From Blepharisma stoltei (taxonomy: Eukaryota; Ciliophora; Heterotrichea; Heterotrichida; Blepharismidae): DNA of 64,000 nt. Shown piece by piece: positions 1 through 10,997 of the stretch; the first letter of the stretch is position 1; each line of letters starts with the position of its first letter. Location of the stretch: the NCBI GenBank assembly GCA_914767885.1, contig CAJZBQ010000048.1, forward strand, positions 496,001 to 560,000, read 5' to 3'. The position numbers and the translations under genes are program-made. A model generated the notes under the pieces. The model saw nothing but the letters and a program-made list of their open reading frames with translations. It did no database searches and was not told the origin of the DNA.

Positions 1-60
1 AAAATTTATATCTCTTATTATCAATCCGAATTATGATTAAAGATATTTAATTGCTACTAC

Positions 61-2159
61 TTATGGCTCTCTTAAGCAGCTAAAAGGAATCAACTTCTCA
101 TACTTCGTCCACGCTTTATCTTGCCTATTCAATTGCATGCTGACCATTTCACAAAGCCAAACAGTGTTCCTAATTTCTTGTTCTTTCAACTTCAAATACG
201 CATAAAAGCATCCATAATGGAACTGCTGGTCAAACGCCAAGCTATACTTCTTAATCCCGATCTCATACATAATATCGTCCAAAGTTTTTCTTGAAGGGTC
301 ATTCATTTCTTCTTCATTAGCAGGGTCTGCAACATTCCTCAACATCTCTATGTAAAGTGGAAAACTTTCTACGGCCGCTCTCAATGTTGTAATATCAAAA
401 GCTCTTGATAGCTGGGCTTCATATTCTGGGTATAGATAGCCTACATTAGGGCATAAAGCTTTTCTGTCAGTTTCTCTTGCAGCTGGCTTGTTTAGTTCTT
501 CATTGCTGATTGAGTTGTAGATGATTTGGATCGTCATACAGTCAGCTTCAAATTTTATCAAGTCTGCTAAAATTTCTTTGGAAATCCCGTTTAATTGTTT
601 GGCAAGATCAAATATACTATAATTAAATGAGAAATAAATATTTAAAAATAAAATTTAATAATATTAATTTTATAAAAAAAAGGATAAATCTTCAAGCCAC
701 ATTTTCTTTAAAGAAATTCTTAAGACCTCAGGAGTAATATCAGCAAGCTGCCTATGGACATCTTCAATACTTCTATTTTGCATTGCCCCTGCTTTAATTA
801 TATCTTCAAGTAGTCTTTGGAAATAATCTCCTACTGGTGTATCAATTAACACGATTTGGTAAAGTTCAGCGATATCATCGCTTTCAAATCTCAAAATCCC
901 TTCAATACCTCTAAAATACCCTAGAGGGTCTGGCTGGGCTTGCCTTTTTCTGTTAATGTCTTTGTTTTTGATAATTTCAATCATGTTGACAACATTATCT
1001 ATCATGTATTTGTGGGAGACTTTTTCTAACTCCCCCCCTTAAATTCGAACAAAATTTTGTTCCAATTTAAAGGGGGGTTAATTTTTTTTTTTTTAAAAAA
1101 ATATCAATATAAAATTTTTTATAAAAACACAATTTATATAGCCCGTTCCCGGCAAAGATCGGGCCAAGCCCAATCTATAGCCGGGAACGGGCTATATATA
1201 CAAATTTTAAAAAAAAAAATTCAAAAACTTATCGAGTTAGATTAATAAATTTGTTTAATCAAATGCTATTTACTCTTTATCCTTAAAAAAAAAGCAAGAT
1301 ATAACTAAATTTTCATTATTAGTTAATACGCCATTATTAATTTGTATCAAAATTATTTACACAAAAATTATTATTTTTATTGATAAAAAAAATAAAAAAA
1401 AAAAATTTATAAAATTTATCATCAAAGTTCTAATTTTGCTTAAATAAGATGTTATTTATACTCTATTCTTTAAAATAAAGCAAGGAATAAGTAAATTTTG
1501 AAATTTTATAAAGAATTCCTATTGAATTTATATCAAAACTATCCAAAATAAAAATATCATTTTTATCAAAAAAAAAATAATGAAAAATTTTTAAAAACAA
1601 ATTAATTTTTTTTTAAAATTTAGCAATTAAGGATAATAAAATTTATTTAAATAAGATGCTCTTTATACTTTCTTCTTTAAGCAAGATCAAGATATAACTA
1701 AATTTTTAATTTTAGTTAAGAAGAAATATTTAACTTATATCAAAACTTTTTAGATAAAAATTATATATATATAATTTTTTATTATAAAATTAAATTTTGT
1801 TCCAATTTAAAGGGGGGTTAATTTACCAAAAAAGTGGAAATTTTACCTATATTTTGTTCCAATTTAAAGGGGGGGAGTAAGAAATTGTAAAGCTGAGGAG
1901 CTGCATTGGATTTCATATGCTCAAATTCTTTTGCAAGTTTTTCCTTCATACGAGCTCTAATTACATTAGGTTGGCATGGACTTGGCTCGTTTTGGAGGAA
2001 TGGTAAATAGTCAGTCTCTTCAAGAAGCATTTTGGCATCTCCTAGTGAAGCGCAGTCTTTGAGGGCGTCGTATTCTTCTTTTCTGATAAATGACATTCTC
2101 ATGCCACGAATTAAAGCTTCAGCATACCCATCGTCGACGTTGAATGTAAGGAGTTCCAT
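61..2159 (-). CDS. ATP6V0D: V-type ATPase subunit d (V0 d), split by two IESs
   Basis: Subunit d links the rotor of the V-ATPase to the membrane c-ring and is needed for proton pumping into acidic vesicles. The start MELLTFNVDDGYAEALIRG (ATG at 2159) and the C-terminal stretch FHYGCFYAYLKLKEQEIRN are strongly family-like. The frame is broken twice: an 851-bp insert (1027-1877) between PQLYNFL and EKVSHKY, and a 72-bp insert (613-684) between WLEDL and FDLAKQ. Removing both leaves 391 codons plus TAA at 61-63, close to the usual 350-400 aa. UGA is not needed in this gene. Confidence 0.9.
613..684. mobile_element. Short TA-bounded IES in V-ATPase d
   Basis: 72 bp, AT-rich, with TA at 613-614 and again at 685-686. 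Removing one TA plus the interior gives WLEDLFDLAKQLNG, which aligns with the conserved LEDFYKF region of subunit d. No terminal repeat is visible. Confidence 0.8.
1137..1196. repeat. Palindrome nested in the V-ATPase IES
   Basis: TATAGCCCGTTCCCGGC and its inverted copy enclose about 27 bp, with TATA at both ends. It looks like a small TA-bounded element inserted in the larger IES. The design resembles the palindromic elements at 3709 and 42775, but the sequence differs. Confidence 0.65.
1255..1790. repeat. Three degenerate tandem repeats inside the IES
   Basis: Units of about 180-200 bp share the order AAATAAGATGYTATTTATAC, then TTTAAARYAAAGCAAG, then ATAACTAAATTTT, then TATATCAAAACT. The copies begin near 1255, 1440 and 1640. 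They account for the unusual 851-bp length of this element against about 330-390 bp for its relatives. Confidence 0.55.
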
Positions 2160-2558
2160 ATTACTTATTTATCCAATGATAATTAAATAATATAAGAGTA
2201 ATTTTGGTCAAAAGACATAATATAAACAAAGTTTAAAATCTAATTTTTCATTATTTTTCCCAATAAATTTAATGGAATAAATATAATTGTTTATAAAGCT
2301 CAGTTTAGGCTATTTAAATTAAGAGCTAATCTGATAACTATTTTTAAATTTTTCTTTCATTATGAGCAGAATATTTTAATTTCAGTTTTAATTATAATCA
2401 TATTTTTTCAAGCCCTAAAAAATTAAAAAGGTTCACTGCTACTACTATAATTTTCACTTCCCATTATAGATTTTATAAATTTTTAATACATCTATAACTT
2501 AGAAAATGCAAATAATTAGAGCATTTATAATCCTCCAAAGATTTTTTAACAATTAATA
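2160..2558. other. Intergenic, no gene seen
   Basis: 399 bp of AT-rich DNA between the divergent V-ATPase d and kinase genes. It presumably holds both promoters. No motif recognised. Confidence 0.5.
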
Positions 2559-4382
2559 ATGGAATACAAAGTCAGTTTAAGCGACATAGATATTCTCCAT
2601 ACTTTAGGCAAAGGTATCCATCAATTTAGGCGCTTATGGGAGAGTAAGGCTGGGCTTTATGAAATCGATTGGTGAATATGTAGCTGTCAAGATTATTAAA
2701 AAAGCAACCATATTGCAAAAAAAAGAAGTAGAACATATCGTCTCGGAATTTACGATCTTAAAAAGAGTTATTCTAAGGATCCCCACTTATTTGTCCAATT
2801 TTCTAGTCTTTTTTTTCTTACTCCCCCCCCCCCCCCTCCGTGAGCGAACAAAACCATTAGAAAAAATCGCCATTTTTTGACCAAAAACCCACCCTCCGTG
2901 AGTGAACAAAAAATTTTTTTAATAGAAAAAATTTTAATGAAAAAAATTTTGATATATAAGTGATAATTAGTATAATGAAATCTAGAGCTAATTCTGTTTA
3001 ATTTTAAACAAATTGCGTTTTAAAACATAAATTTTTGCAAATTAAATTAATATTTGCTTCCCAATTTTTGCAAATTAGGATTTTTTTAAATTTCGAAAAA
3101 AAATATTTTTTATAAAATTTATATATAAATTTTTTTTAAAAAAAAAAATTAACCCCCCTCCGTGAGCGAACAAATTTTTTTGTTCGCTCACGGGAGGGGG
3201 GGGGGGAGTTAGAAATTTTTTTTTAGGACCTCATTTGTCCCAAAATCTAGTCAAAAATGATTTTTTTCCCATTTTCTAATCTTTTTTGGATTTTTCCTAA
3301 TGTCCTAAATTTTGATTTTTTACTTTAAAAAAACTACAATTGAGGTCCTAAAAAATTTTTTTTTCTATAGAAAAATGGACAAATGAGGGGGGGATCCTTA
3401 CATTGAATAATTTCAAATTATTTATTAATTATATATAAAAATAAACTACTATAAAGTATTTACAGAATAATCATCCGTTTATAATAAACTTCAAAGGCTT
3501 TAACCAAGACACCCGATATTTATATTTTGTTTTAGAATTCATCCCAGGCGGTGATCTTTTTAAGTACCTGAGAACAATTGGAAAACTCGAAAACACCCAC
3601 GCTTGTATATATGCAGCACAAATGATTTCGGCTTTGCAATATTTGCACCAAAACAACATTGTTTATAGAGATCTTAAGCCAGAAAATATATTAATTGATG
3701 CAGATGGTTATAGGGTTTTCCCTATATAGTCCGATAAGGCCGTGGGTTCTCCGTGGAATCTCTCTGTTGGTCAAACCAACTCAGTGCGTTTGTTTGACCA
3801 TTCACTGGCTGGTTCAACCAGCAGAGAGATTCCACGGAGAACCCACGGCCCTTATCGGGCCATATAGGGAAACACCTATATTTAAGATTGACCGATTTTG
3901 GATTTGCTAAAGTTATTGAGGAAAGGACTTATACTCTCTGTGGGACGCCTGAATATTTAGCTCCAGAAGTTATATTAAATAAAGGCTATGATCAAGGCGT
4001 TGATTGGTGAACTATAGGAGTTCTTATATTTGAACTACTTGCTGGGGTTGACCCATTCAATACAACAGATCCATCAAAAATCTATAGGAAAATCCTTAAA
4101 GGAAAAATCCGGTACCCAAAAAACTTCAATCCTAGAGCTAAAAATTTAGTAAAACATTTAGTGACTTCAGATACTGCGAAAAGATATAAGATAAATGATA
4201 TAAAAAATCACGCATGATTTGAAGATATTGATTGGAATCTTTTATATCATAAAAGAATAGGAATGCCGTATATCCCTGTGCTCAGAGCTCCTACAGAAAA
4301 TATAAATTTCGGGTCTTACCCAGATTCAGATACTTTGGCTCCTGCTATAGCTACAGAATATGATCCTTTTATAGATTGGTAA
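2559..4382 (+). CDS. AGC-family protein kinase (PKA/PKG catalytic type)
   Basis: Starts [20 protein letters not shown] 16-nt intron (2614-2629) splits the glycine loop, giving [12 protein letters not shown]. Also visible are VAVKIIKKA (ATP-binding Lys), YRDLKPEN (catalytic loop), [17 protein letters not shown] and the subdomain IX motif GVDWWTIGV, whose second Trp is TGA at 4008-4010. The C-terminal tail ends EYDPFIDW. Two inserts (2774-3460 and 3709-3878) interrupt it. Removing both and the intron leaves 316 aa, the normal size for a PKA catalytic subunit. Whether it responds to cAMP or cGMP cannot be told from sequence. Confidence 0.9.
2614..2629 (+). other. 16-nt intron in AGC kinase
   Basis: GTATCCATCAATTTAG lies within the codon for the third Gly of GKGAYG. 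Removal restores the canonical glycine-rich loop. Confidence 0.9.
2774..3460. mobile_element. Composite (nested) IES in AGC kinase
   Basis: 687 bp between TA at 2774-2775 and TA at 3461-3462; removal joins LKRVIL to [12 protein letters not shown] in frame. Outer element: TAAGGATCCCC ... GGGGATCCTTA (2774-3400). Inside it is a class alpha MITE (2819-3209). A further 60-bp TA-bounded piece (3399-3460) follows. So at least three insertions occurred at one site. Confidence 0.85.
2819..3209. mobile_element. Class alpha MITE nested in another IES
   Basis: Flanked by TTA on both sides. The core CTCCGTGAGCGAACAAAA occurs four times: a direct pair at the left end separated by about 40 bp, and a head-to-head pair at the right end. 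Near-identical copies sit at 27602, 38791 and 48105. Confidence 0.9.
3709..3878. mobile_element. Palindromic TATAGG-type IES in AGC kinase
   Basis: 170 bp. Ends TATAGGGTTTTCCCTATATAG and its inverted match, followed by a long internal hairpin carrying CCGTGGGTTCTCCGTGGAA. Removal restores [15 protein letters not shown]. Close relative of 42775-42913 in ornithine decarboxylase 1. Confidence 0.9.
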
Positions 4383-4495
4383 TGTAAATTATAAAAACTC
4401 TAATTTTTATGCTAAACTGGGATATATAGGCATAAAAATTTTTTATCATTTAGTTTTTATAAAAACTCTCAAATTATTAAGAATAGGTATTAGTC

Positions 4496-5621
4496 TTATT
4501 CTGCGTGCTTCTTACTCCCCCCTCCGTGACCGGACAAAAAAATTGTTCACTCACAGAGAGGGATTAATTTTTTTAAAAAATTTTTATATATAAATTTTAT
4601 AGAAAATTTTTTAAACTTACCTCTATAAAAATTGGGAAGCAAATATTAATTTAATTTGTAAAATTTATGTTTTAAAACGCAATTTGTTTAAAATTAAACA
4701 GAATTAGCTCGAGATTTCATATTACTAATTATCACTATATATCAAGATTTTTTTCCATAAAAATTTTGTTCGCTAACGGAGGGTGGGTTTTTAGGCAAAA
4801 AATTGGGATTTTTCTAATGGTTTTGTTCGCTCACAGCGGGGGGAGTTAATGAAATCAGCTTGCTCTTCTAAGATGGATTTCTTAACACCTTCTCCCTTAG
4901 GTAAAGATACCAAATGCTTTTTGCCTTTTCCAATGACAAATGCATAAGTCAGCCTAGTAGCGAACATATTTCCATGAGCATCTTTTATGTGGACAATATC
5001 GAAGCCACCTTCGTGTCTTTCCAAGTAGCTTAAAGTTCCTACTCTTCCGGTGTTTTTACCTCCAGTAACCATAACAGTGTTTCCCATTTCCATCTTGATG
5101 AAGTCGCTGATTTCTCCAGTTGCCAATTCAAGCTTGATGCTGTCGTTAATTTTGATGTCAGGGTGTGGGTATCTGAAAGTTCTTCCATCATGTGTAATAA
5201 TGTATGGCACGTGGTTTGGCCCAACAATACGGTTCTTAACCTTGCAAAGCTTGAATTTTGCTTCAGCTTCGTCAATGCGGAGCACCTGAAAGCGGCCTTT
5301 GGTGTCGTAGAGGAGTCTAAAATGCTCTTTGGTTTGAGGAAGAGATATGACATCCATAAAACCAGTAGGGTATTTTACGTCTTTTCTGATTTTTCCGTCG
5401 ACTTGGACTAGTCCGTGCTTCTCTTTGACGATTAATGTGGCTTCTCTGAAGTTTAGAGCGTAGCGGAGTCTGTTGCGGAGCAAAACAACGAGAGGAAGAC
5501 ACTCACGGCGCTTGTGTGGGCCAGATGATGGACGAGGAGCCCAAGTTCCGCCCATTTTGCTTAGCATCCAATGATGAGGGGCTCTGATTCTCTTCAAGTG
5601 CTTCTTAATTCCTCCTGCCAT
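4496..5621 (-). CDS. RPS4: 40S ribosomal protein S4 (eS4)
   Basis: Start chosen at ATG 5621 ([20 protein letters not shown]), matching the family start; an upstream in-frame GTG is not needed. Conserved blocks include [64 protein letters not shown] and [10 protein letters not shown] 334-bp MITE (4513-4846) interrupts the last codons. Its removal gives ...EEQADFIKKHAE and TAA at 4496-4498, for 263 aa, the same length as the human protein. The gene stands alone with AT-rich flanks. Confidence 0.95.
4513..4846. mobile_element. Class alpha MITE in the last codons of RPS4
   Basis: 334 bp flanked by TTA. Four diverged copies of the CTCCGTGAGCGAAC core: head-to-head at the left end, a direct pair at the right. 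It lies five codons before the stop, so retention would replace only the C-terminal tail. Confidence 0.9.
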
Positions 5622-6844
5622 AACCACAGATTATTATGGAATCTGAAATTAGGCATAGTTGCTATTTTAAGTGAAATAAGTATTTTTAAGAGATATAAGA
5701 AAGGGATCAGCGATATTGACTTATATTATTTATATAGATTCAACGGATAGCTGTCAGTTTGTTTTTTCATTAATCATTACTTTTTTTGCAATTTTTGGAG
5801 TCTAATTTTAATTTCTATTGATATTTGAAAGAAAAGATTAAAATAACGATGACCCTCCCCTCAATCTTCATGTCTATTGCAACAAAATTTTTTCGAAAAA
5901 ATCTTCATGCCTGCAAGAAAAATTATTTTTTTATATAAAATTTTATATTTAAAAATTGCATTTTTGTTGCAATAGACATGAAGATTGAAGGGGGTCATCG
6001 CTATATATTTCCTTATATGAATCTAAATGCACATTAATTATTTTAAAATTGATAATGATTATGCTACTAGCTTAGAACAAAAAGATTAATTTCAATATCA
6101 TTAAGCGTTGCTATTTATTCTCTTATTCAGTAAAATTATGTAAAATTTTAGACAATAATATGATATGTATTTTTTATAACTGCAATTTTATTATTCTTAG
6201 ATAATTTTTCTGATGTTTAATATCTCTCCATATTTTAGTGATAGATAAATTGCCAAAATTTAAGCAAAGAATAATAAATTTAATATTATTGTAAATTAAT
6301 AGCAAGCATTATGATTGAACAGATACAGTGATAAAAAGTTTACTTTAAATCAAGGAATACGCTTATCAAATAAAATATCGTATATATTCCAAAAGTAAGC
6401 AGCAAAAAAATTAATCAAAAACATGCTTCTAATGTTCTAGTTAATATAATAAGATCCAGCCCCAATAGCCTTCTGAAATATAATGCTCTTTAAATCTAAC
6501 GTAAACTTATATCATTCGTATTATTAAATACTTAGCCATTTATATCATGTTCTTATGAAAAATAATTGCAGAGAACCTACTGATCATTCACTCTTATAAA
6601 ATACAATGCTGAATTTCTAGATTTGCAGATATTTAAGGAGCCCAACATTAAATCAATAAGTTTTTTAAGATATCAGTAGCTTTTTCGCATCACAAATACT
6701 CATATTAGTTAACAGAATTTCAATAATCTTTGACTTATCCAATTCAATATAATTATTCTAAATAGTGAAAATTAATATTATTGACAGTGAGCATTTCCGA
6801 ACATATTTAAGTGGTTAATTAAGCGATTAAAAGCTGCCGTGCCT
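5622..6844. other. Intergenic with one small element
   Basis: 1.2 kb AT-rich spacer between the RPS4 start and the C2H2 gene stop. Apart from the element at 5844-6004 I see no gene or repeat. Confidence 0.5.
5844..6004. mobile_element. TGATGACCC-type element, intact solo copy
   Basis: 161 bp between TA dinucleotides. Ends TAACGATGACCCTCCCCTC and GGGGGTCATCGCTA, each followed by AATCTTCATGTCTATTGCAA or its complement. Same family as the outer element of 44434-45205. Confidence 0.8.
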
Positions 6845-7306
6845 TTACTTGTTAATATGGACGTTCTGAATATGAGTCTTCAAGATGTACTTCGTATAAA
6901 ACTTCTTAGAACAAATGCTGCATTTATGCGCCCTTTTTCTATTGCTGTGTTTTTTGCCTACATGCTGCTTGAATCCTTGCTGACTAGCAAATGATTTTCG
7001 ACACGCGCTGCAATAAGAGCTATCATTTTCTGTATTTTCAATTATATTATTTTGTTGACCATCCTCAATAGAATTTTCAGCCGAATAGCATTGAATTGCT
7101 ACCATGATTAAAAACTCGATGGAATCTATAAGTAGACCTGTAGGCCACCCATAGTGATTACATTCTAATTCGGTGTTTATTTCGATCTGATTTCCAGTCA
7201 TAGCTGATTGATGGCTATAAAAAGGATAGAAATTCCCATCTGGATTCCTGTTTAGGATATTCCAGATTAGGAGGTCCCAATTACTCCAATGGCTATCTGA
7301 TGTCAT
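6845..7306 (-). CDS. Two-finger C2H2 zinc-finger protein
   Basis: 153 aa. The first ~100 residues match nothing I recognise. The C-terminal third holds two C2H2 fingers: YCSACRKSF...FKQHVGKKH (about residues 98-120) and HKCSICSKKF...LKTHIQNVH (about 127-150), joined by a short basic linker. This suggests nucleic-acid binding, possibly transcriptional; the target is unknown. ATG at 7306, TAA at 6845-6847. Confidence 0.75.
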   Translation of the reverse strand: MTSDSHWSNWDLLIWNILNRNPDGNFYPFYSHQSAMTGNQIEINTELECNHYGWPTGLLIDSIEFLIMVAIQCYSAENSIEDGQQNNIIENTENDSSYCSACRKSFASQQGFKQHVGKKHSNRKRAHKCSICSKKFYTKYILKTHIQNVHINK

Positions 7307-8430
7307 AAGCCTAAATATTTATTATATTATGATAGCAAATTATGGTAATGCCAGAATGGTATATAATCATTTTTTATTTCAGTCTGATATTACAAAAAAT
7401 CAATTTCTTGAACTTATATTGTTGGCATTAGAAAAATATAGGAAAATTCGAGATTTGGACTGCTCGAAAAAAACAAATTATTGCTTATTCAGATTTTTGC
7501 TCATGATAGTAAGCATTGGTAAATGCAAATGGCTTCATATTTACTGCCATATTAATAAAATCTAATAGTCATAAAAAATAATAAAGCATGCTCATTGAAT
7601 TAAAGTCATCATCAAGCACAATCTGTTTTAATAAGGAAATCTATTTTCTTATCTTTTAAATCTCTTTTTGCATAAGATTTATAACATTTAAATCTCACTA
7701 GGAATTACTACATTTGATCTTCCGTTTTTTACACATTTTGAACTATAAAAAATCTTGGCTTCAGTCTGCTGTTTTATCAGCTTACTATGAAATCCCTTTA
7801 TCATTATGAAGCAAAATAATTAATATGGTGTGCTTTGAGTTTATTTTTTTACTGTCAATTTTTCGTTTTTGAAGCATAAATACTTTGAAAATTAGATTCG
7901 CATGATAAGATTATAGGTGTTTTGTTGGGTAAAGCTTAAAGAAAAGAGAGATCAGAATTGCAATCAAAATTACTGACTATCAGCCTTAACGTGTGTTTTG
8001 GAATCTACTCTCAAAAATAGATATGGGAGCTCAATTTTTGAAGCAAATAGCTTATTAAAATACAAATGAGCTATTTTGGTTCGTGCATTCTTCTTACTCT
8101 CTAGTTCAGTAATCAATGAGATCATATTTTTTAAATTAAAATTCTTCAAGATAAATAAAATTTTTAAATGAAAATTATCAGTTATTCAGCATTCAGGTTG
8201 CTCAATCTATATATTTATAAATAAATAAATAAATAACGATTAATTTATGAAAACTACGACTAATAGCATTAATTTTAAGTCAGTTTGTATTCAATATGAA
8301 AATTGAAAATATAAAAATTTTGATTATAAAGGTATTAAATTACGAATTTATTCAGAATTTTAGACGGAAAGCTTGCAACTGCGCAAGTTATTTGATCATA
8401 AAATTTCCATTTATATACTAAACTATATAT
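7307..8430. other. Intergenic, no gene seen
   Basis: 1.1 kb AT-rich spacer between divergent genes. An AAAT microrepeat lies near 8218-8236. The short ORFs present have no coding character. Confidence 0.45.
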
Positions 8431-9441
8431 ATGCTAGGGTGGGCAATCGCAATCATAGCACTTGCTGCTTCTATGATCACATCTCCTATTTGGATCCCGA
8501 TAGCTGTTTTTTTCTCTTTAATTCTAGCATTTTGGCTAGCTGTGATCTACGCTGGCTTACGATTATTTGGATATTGGGAAATAGTCTATCAGAAAGGCGA
8601 TGATCTATATGAATGACTGATCTTTAAAAGTGATAAGCCCAGAAAAATTATTTGGAAATCATTTTACAACTTATTATGCAGGTTTACATTCAAAAGAAAC
8701 TGAAAAGTAATGAACTATGGGTATGCAGAACACTCTGAAAAAGGCCACATAATTGACTTGGATCCTGAAGAAGAAACAGAAAGATACCAGTATCAGATGT
8801 ATCATTATATTGCATCAGGTCTTAAAAAATTCCAAAGTCTCTCAGGAAAGCATATTTTAGAAGTTGGAAGTGGCCGAGGAGGTGGGTTAGCTTATATAAC
8901 CAAAGTTTTGTCACCAATATCTGCTGTCGGCATTGATTACTCACAAACTCAAATAGATTGGTGCAACAAAACCTATAATATCCCAAACCTCAAATTTGCA
9001 TATGGAGATGCTGAGCATTTGCCGGTCCACGACAGCTGTGTTGATATAGTCATAAACATTGAAAGCAGCCACTGCTATGGGAATCTAAAAGCTTTTGTAG
9101 AAGAAGTCAAAAGAGTCCTCAAGCCAGGCGGGCATTTTTTGATTGCTGATTTTATAGATAGACAAGAGCTTGCATTAAGAGAAGACACATTAAATTCGTG
9201 TGGCCTTCAGCTAATTGAAAGAAAAGATATCACAGAAAATGTCATCTTGGCATTAAATTTAGACGAAAAACGTAAAATAAACTCAATAAACAGCGCCCCA
9301 AAAATATTCAGAAAAATTCTCAGAGAATTCGCTGGAACTGAAAATTCCCGCATGTCTAAAAGCTTCAATGCAGGGAATACAGGCTATATAGCTTATCATT
9401 TTATGAAGCCAAAGTCTTCAGAAGAGCTTACTTTTTCATAA
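8431..9441 (+). CDS. Membrane-anchored SAM-dependent methyltransferase
   Basis: 336 aa once TGA is read as Trp (8614-8616 and another just before residue 94). The first ~50 residues form one or two hydrophobic segments (MLGWAIAIIALAASM... and ...FFSLILAFWLAVIYAG). The catalytic domain begins near residue 90. It has motif I ILEVGSGRGGG (SAM binding), an acidic VGIDYS strand end, GDAEHLPV and VLKPGGHFLIADF, typical of class I small-molecule methyltransferases of the sterol/phosphoethanolamine kind. Substrate not determinable. Confidence 0.8.
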
Positions 9442-9495
9442 TTAAATAAATTGACTATTATATTTGAACACCTTAGTGATAATCTTTTAACTAGA

Positions 9496-9894
9496 TTATT
9501 CAATTGGTTGTCCTTCAAGCACATTCACTCTCTTCATGCCTAATAAGATTGGGAGAAGTGGATAAAGTGGCAGTAAAGCCCAACGAAGCATCCAAACTTT
9601 ATCAAAGAATGAATCAAGTTTTCCTCTATTGTGAGCGTCTTTTAGATGGTAAAAGATTTTTGGTTGAGCACAATTTTCAACACATTCAACCCATTGTCTG
9701 AATCTGAAAATGCATTTTTTCTCACTATCGACTCCTTTGATGATTTTTAGAGCTGCTTCACATCTTTCGACCATAGCTTTGTAATCTAGACACTTGGGCT
9801 TGCACCATTCAAGGACGAATGGTTTTGGATCTTCACCTTTTTGGAGGGTTTCTAAGACTTTATGATGTAGTTGATCCTCTGATAAATCAGCCAT
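9496..9894 (-). CDS. UQCRH: Cytochrome bc1 complex hinge protein (QCR6-like)
   Basis: 132 aa. A DPKPFVLEWCKPKC...CEAAL...CIFRFRQWVECVENCAQPKIFYHLK block has the spaced cysteines of the acidic hinge protein that binds cytochrome c1 in mitochondrial complex III. Unlike most family members it carries a C-terminal hydrophobic segment (MLRWALLPLYPLLPILLGM) that could span the inner membrane. Assigned by Cys pattern and the terminal KIFYHLK. Confidence 0.7.
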   Translation of the reverse strand: MADLSEDQLHHKVLETLQKGEDPKPFVLEWCKPKCLDYKAMVERCEAALKIIKGVDSEKKCIFRFRQWVECVENCAQPKIFYHLKDAHNRGKLDSFFDKVWMLRWALLPLYPLLPILLGMKRVNVLEGQPIE

Positions 9895-10285
9895 TATTTA
9901 TAAACCATTTAAGAATGCTGCTGGTAATGTTTTGGATTAGGTGATTTCAGAGGAGATAAAGAAAAAGGGCTCTTTTATACAAAAGTTTCTGAGATAATAT
10001 TTTACAATTAACTAAAATCTCAAAATCAGGGAAAATATGGGTAAATAATTCTAGATAAGCCGAGAATAATTAAAAGGTAATTTATATTTTAATATTAAAA
10101 AAATTTTAAACCAATCTAATAGCTATTCCCATCATAACTTTCTTAATAAAGCTTATTACGATTTGTTTGTGATTTAAATTTATTATGGCAGTTACAGGTA
10201 TTAAGGCTTTGACTGATTTTAAGAAAAGTGTCCATTTTCAGTATATTCTGTTAGAACAAATATGACTTATATAATAAAAAAATAA
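9895..10285. other. Intergenic, no confident gene
   Basis: About 390 bp, AT-rich. A 29-codon ORF (10184) is present but has no support. Confidence 0.4.
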
Positions 10286-10687
10286 ATGCGTCTTATCAAT
10301 CTTCTATTTAAATGTTTTGCTCGAATTGAAGACAAAGATAGCGATAATTTAAACCAATCTGTAGAAGCAATTCTAAAGAAAGGCGACAAAGAATCAAGTT
10401 TCTGTGAAAATAATGACAAAACTGCTATTTCTGACAGCAAATTAGATATTTCAAAAATAAAAGACAGTGATGAAAAGTCAGAACCAAAAATTTCCTACAA
10501 AATCCTTCTGTTTAATCTTGAAGAATCCCCTGATCCTATTATTCTTTTTGAAAGAAAAGAAAAGGGCCAGCCAAAAACGATAAAAAAAAGTAAGAAAAAG
10601 GTCGGCAAAAGTAAAGAAAATAAAAAGAAATCAAGGAAAGGAATGAGAAAAACAAAGAAAGAAAATACAATTCTAATGCAATTATAA
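10286..10687 (+). CDS. Lysine-rich hypothetical protein
   Basis: 133 aa, not recognised. The N-terminus is short and hydrophobic (MRLINLLFKCFARI), the middle is acidic, and the last ~45 residues are strongly basic (KKSKKKVGKSKENKKKSRK...), suggesting nucleic-acid or membrane contact. The standard-code frame is open from ATG to TAA. Coding status is moderately likely because codon use resembles the neighbours. Confidence 0.45.
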   Translation: MRLINLLFKCFARIEDKDSDNLNQSVEAILKKGDKESSFCENNDKTAISDSKLDISKIKDSDEKSEPKISYKILLFNLEESPDPIILFERKEKGQPKTIKKSKKKVGKSKENKKKSRKGMRKTKKENTILMQL

Positions 10688-10997
10688 TTCAAGGCCTAAA
10701 TATTTAACATATCTTTTGTAAATTATAATAATGATTTATTTTAAATATGTTGTTAGTTCTTAATTTCCATTATAAAAATGCATTGAGCCTTACTTACGCA
10801 ATTTTTTGACGAATTTTTGAAAAATCTGCTTTATTTCAGCCTAATTGCAAATAGCTATAGAGCCACAAGAATTAAAGAAATCCTAAATTAGTAAAAATAT
10901 GATTTTATGAAATAAATAAGCTACTATATTGAATAACTTTTATATAATGACTTTGAAGTAAATTCACTGATATTATTAAGCCTACAAAAGACAAAAA
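10688..10997. other. Intergenic, nothing seen
   Basis: 310 bp AT-rich spacer between two genes on the same strand. Confidence 0.4.

Larger units (their letters stand above)
1027..1877. mobile_element. Large MITE-like IES in V-ATPase d (core class beta)
   Basis: 851 bp flanked by TAA on both sides (TAA|CTCCCCCCC ... GGGGGGGAG|TAA). The core TTTAAATTGGAACAAAA occurs four times: head-to-head at the left end (about 1033-1080) and as a spaced direct pair at the right end (about 1795-1875). The right spacer resembles that of the elements at 19918 and 24027. The interior holds a smaller palindrome (1137-1196) and three degenerate repeats starting near 1255, 1440 and 1640. Confidence 0.85.

Noticed and set aside
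1057-1245. 62-codon ORF in the V-ATPase insert
   Set aside because: It runs through the terminal repeat and nested palindrome of a mobile element; Lys/Phe-rich translation of AT-rich DNA without homology.
5039-5502. Several ORFs overlapping RPS4 in other frames
   Set aside because: Shadows of a highly conserved ribosomal protein gene.
7329-7565. 78-codon ORF divergent from the C2H2 gene
   Set aside because: Starts 22 bp from the neighbour's ATG, has no recognisable composition bias or motif, and lies in AT-rich spacer.
10184-10273. Tiny ORF starting MAVTGIKALTDF
   Set aside because: Only 29 codons even with UGA as Trp; no supporting context.
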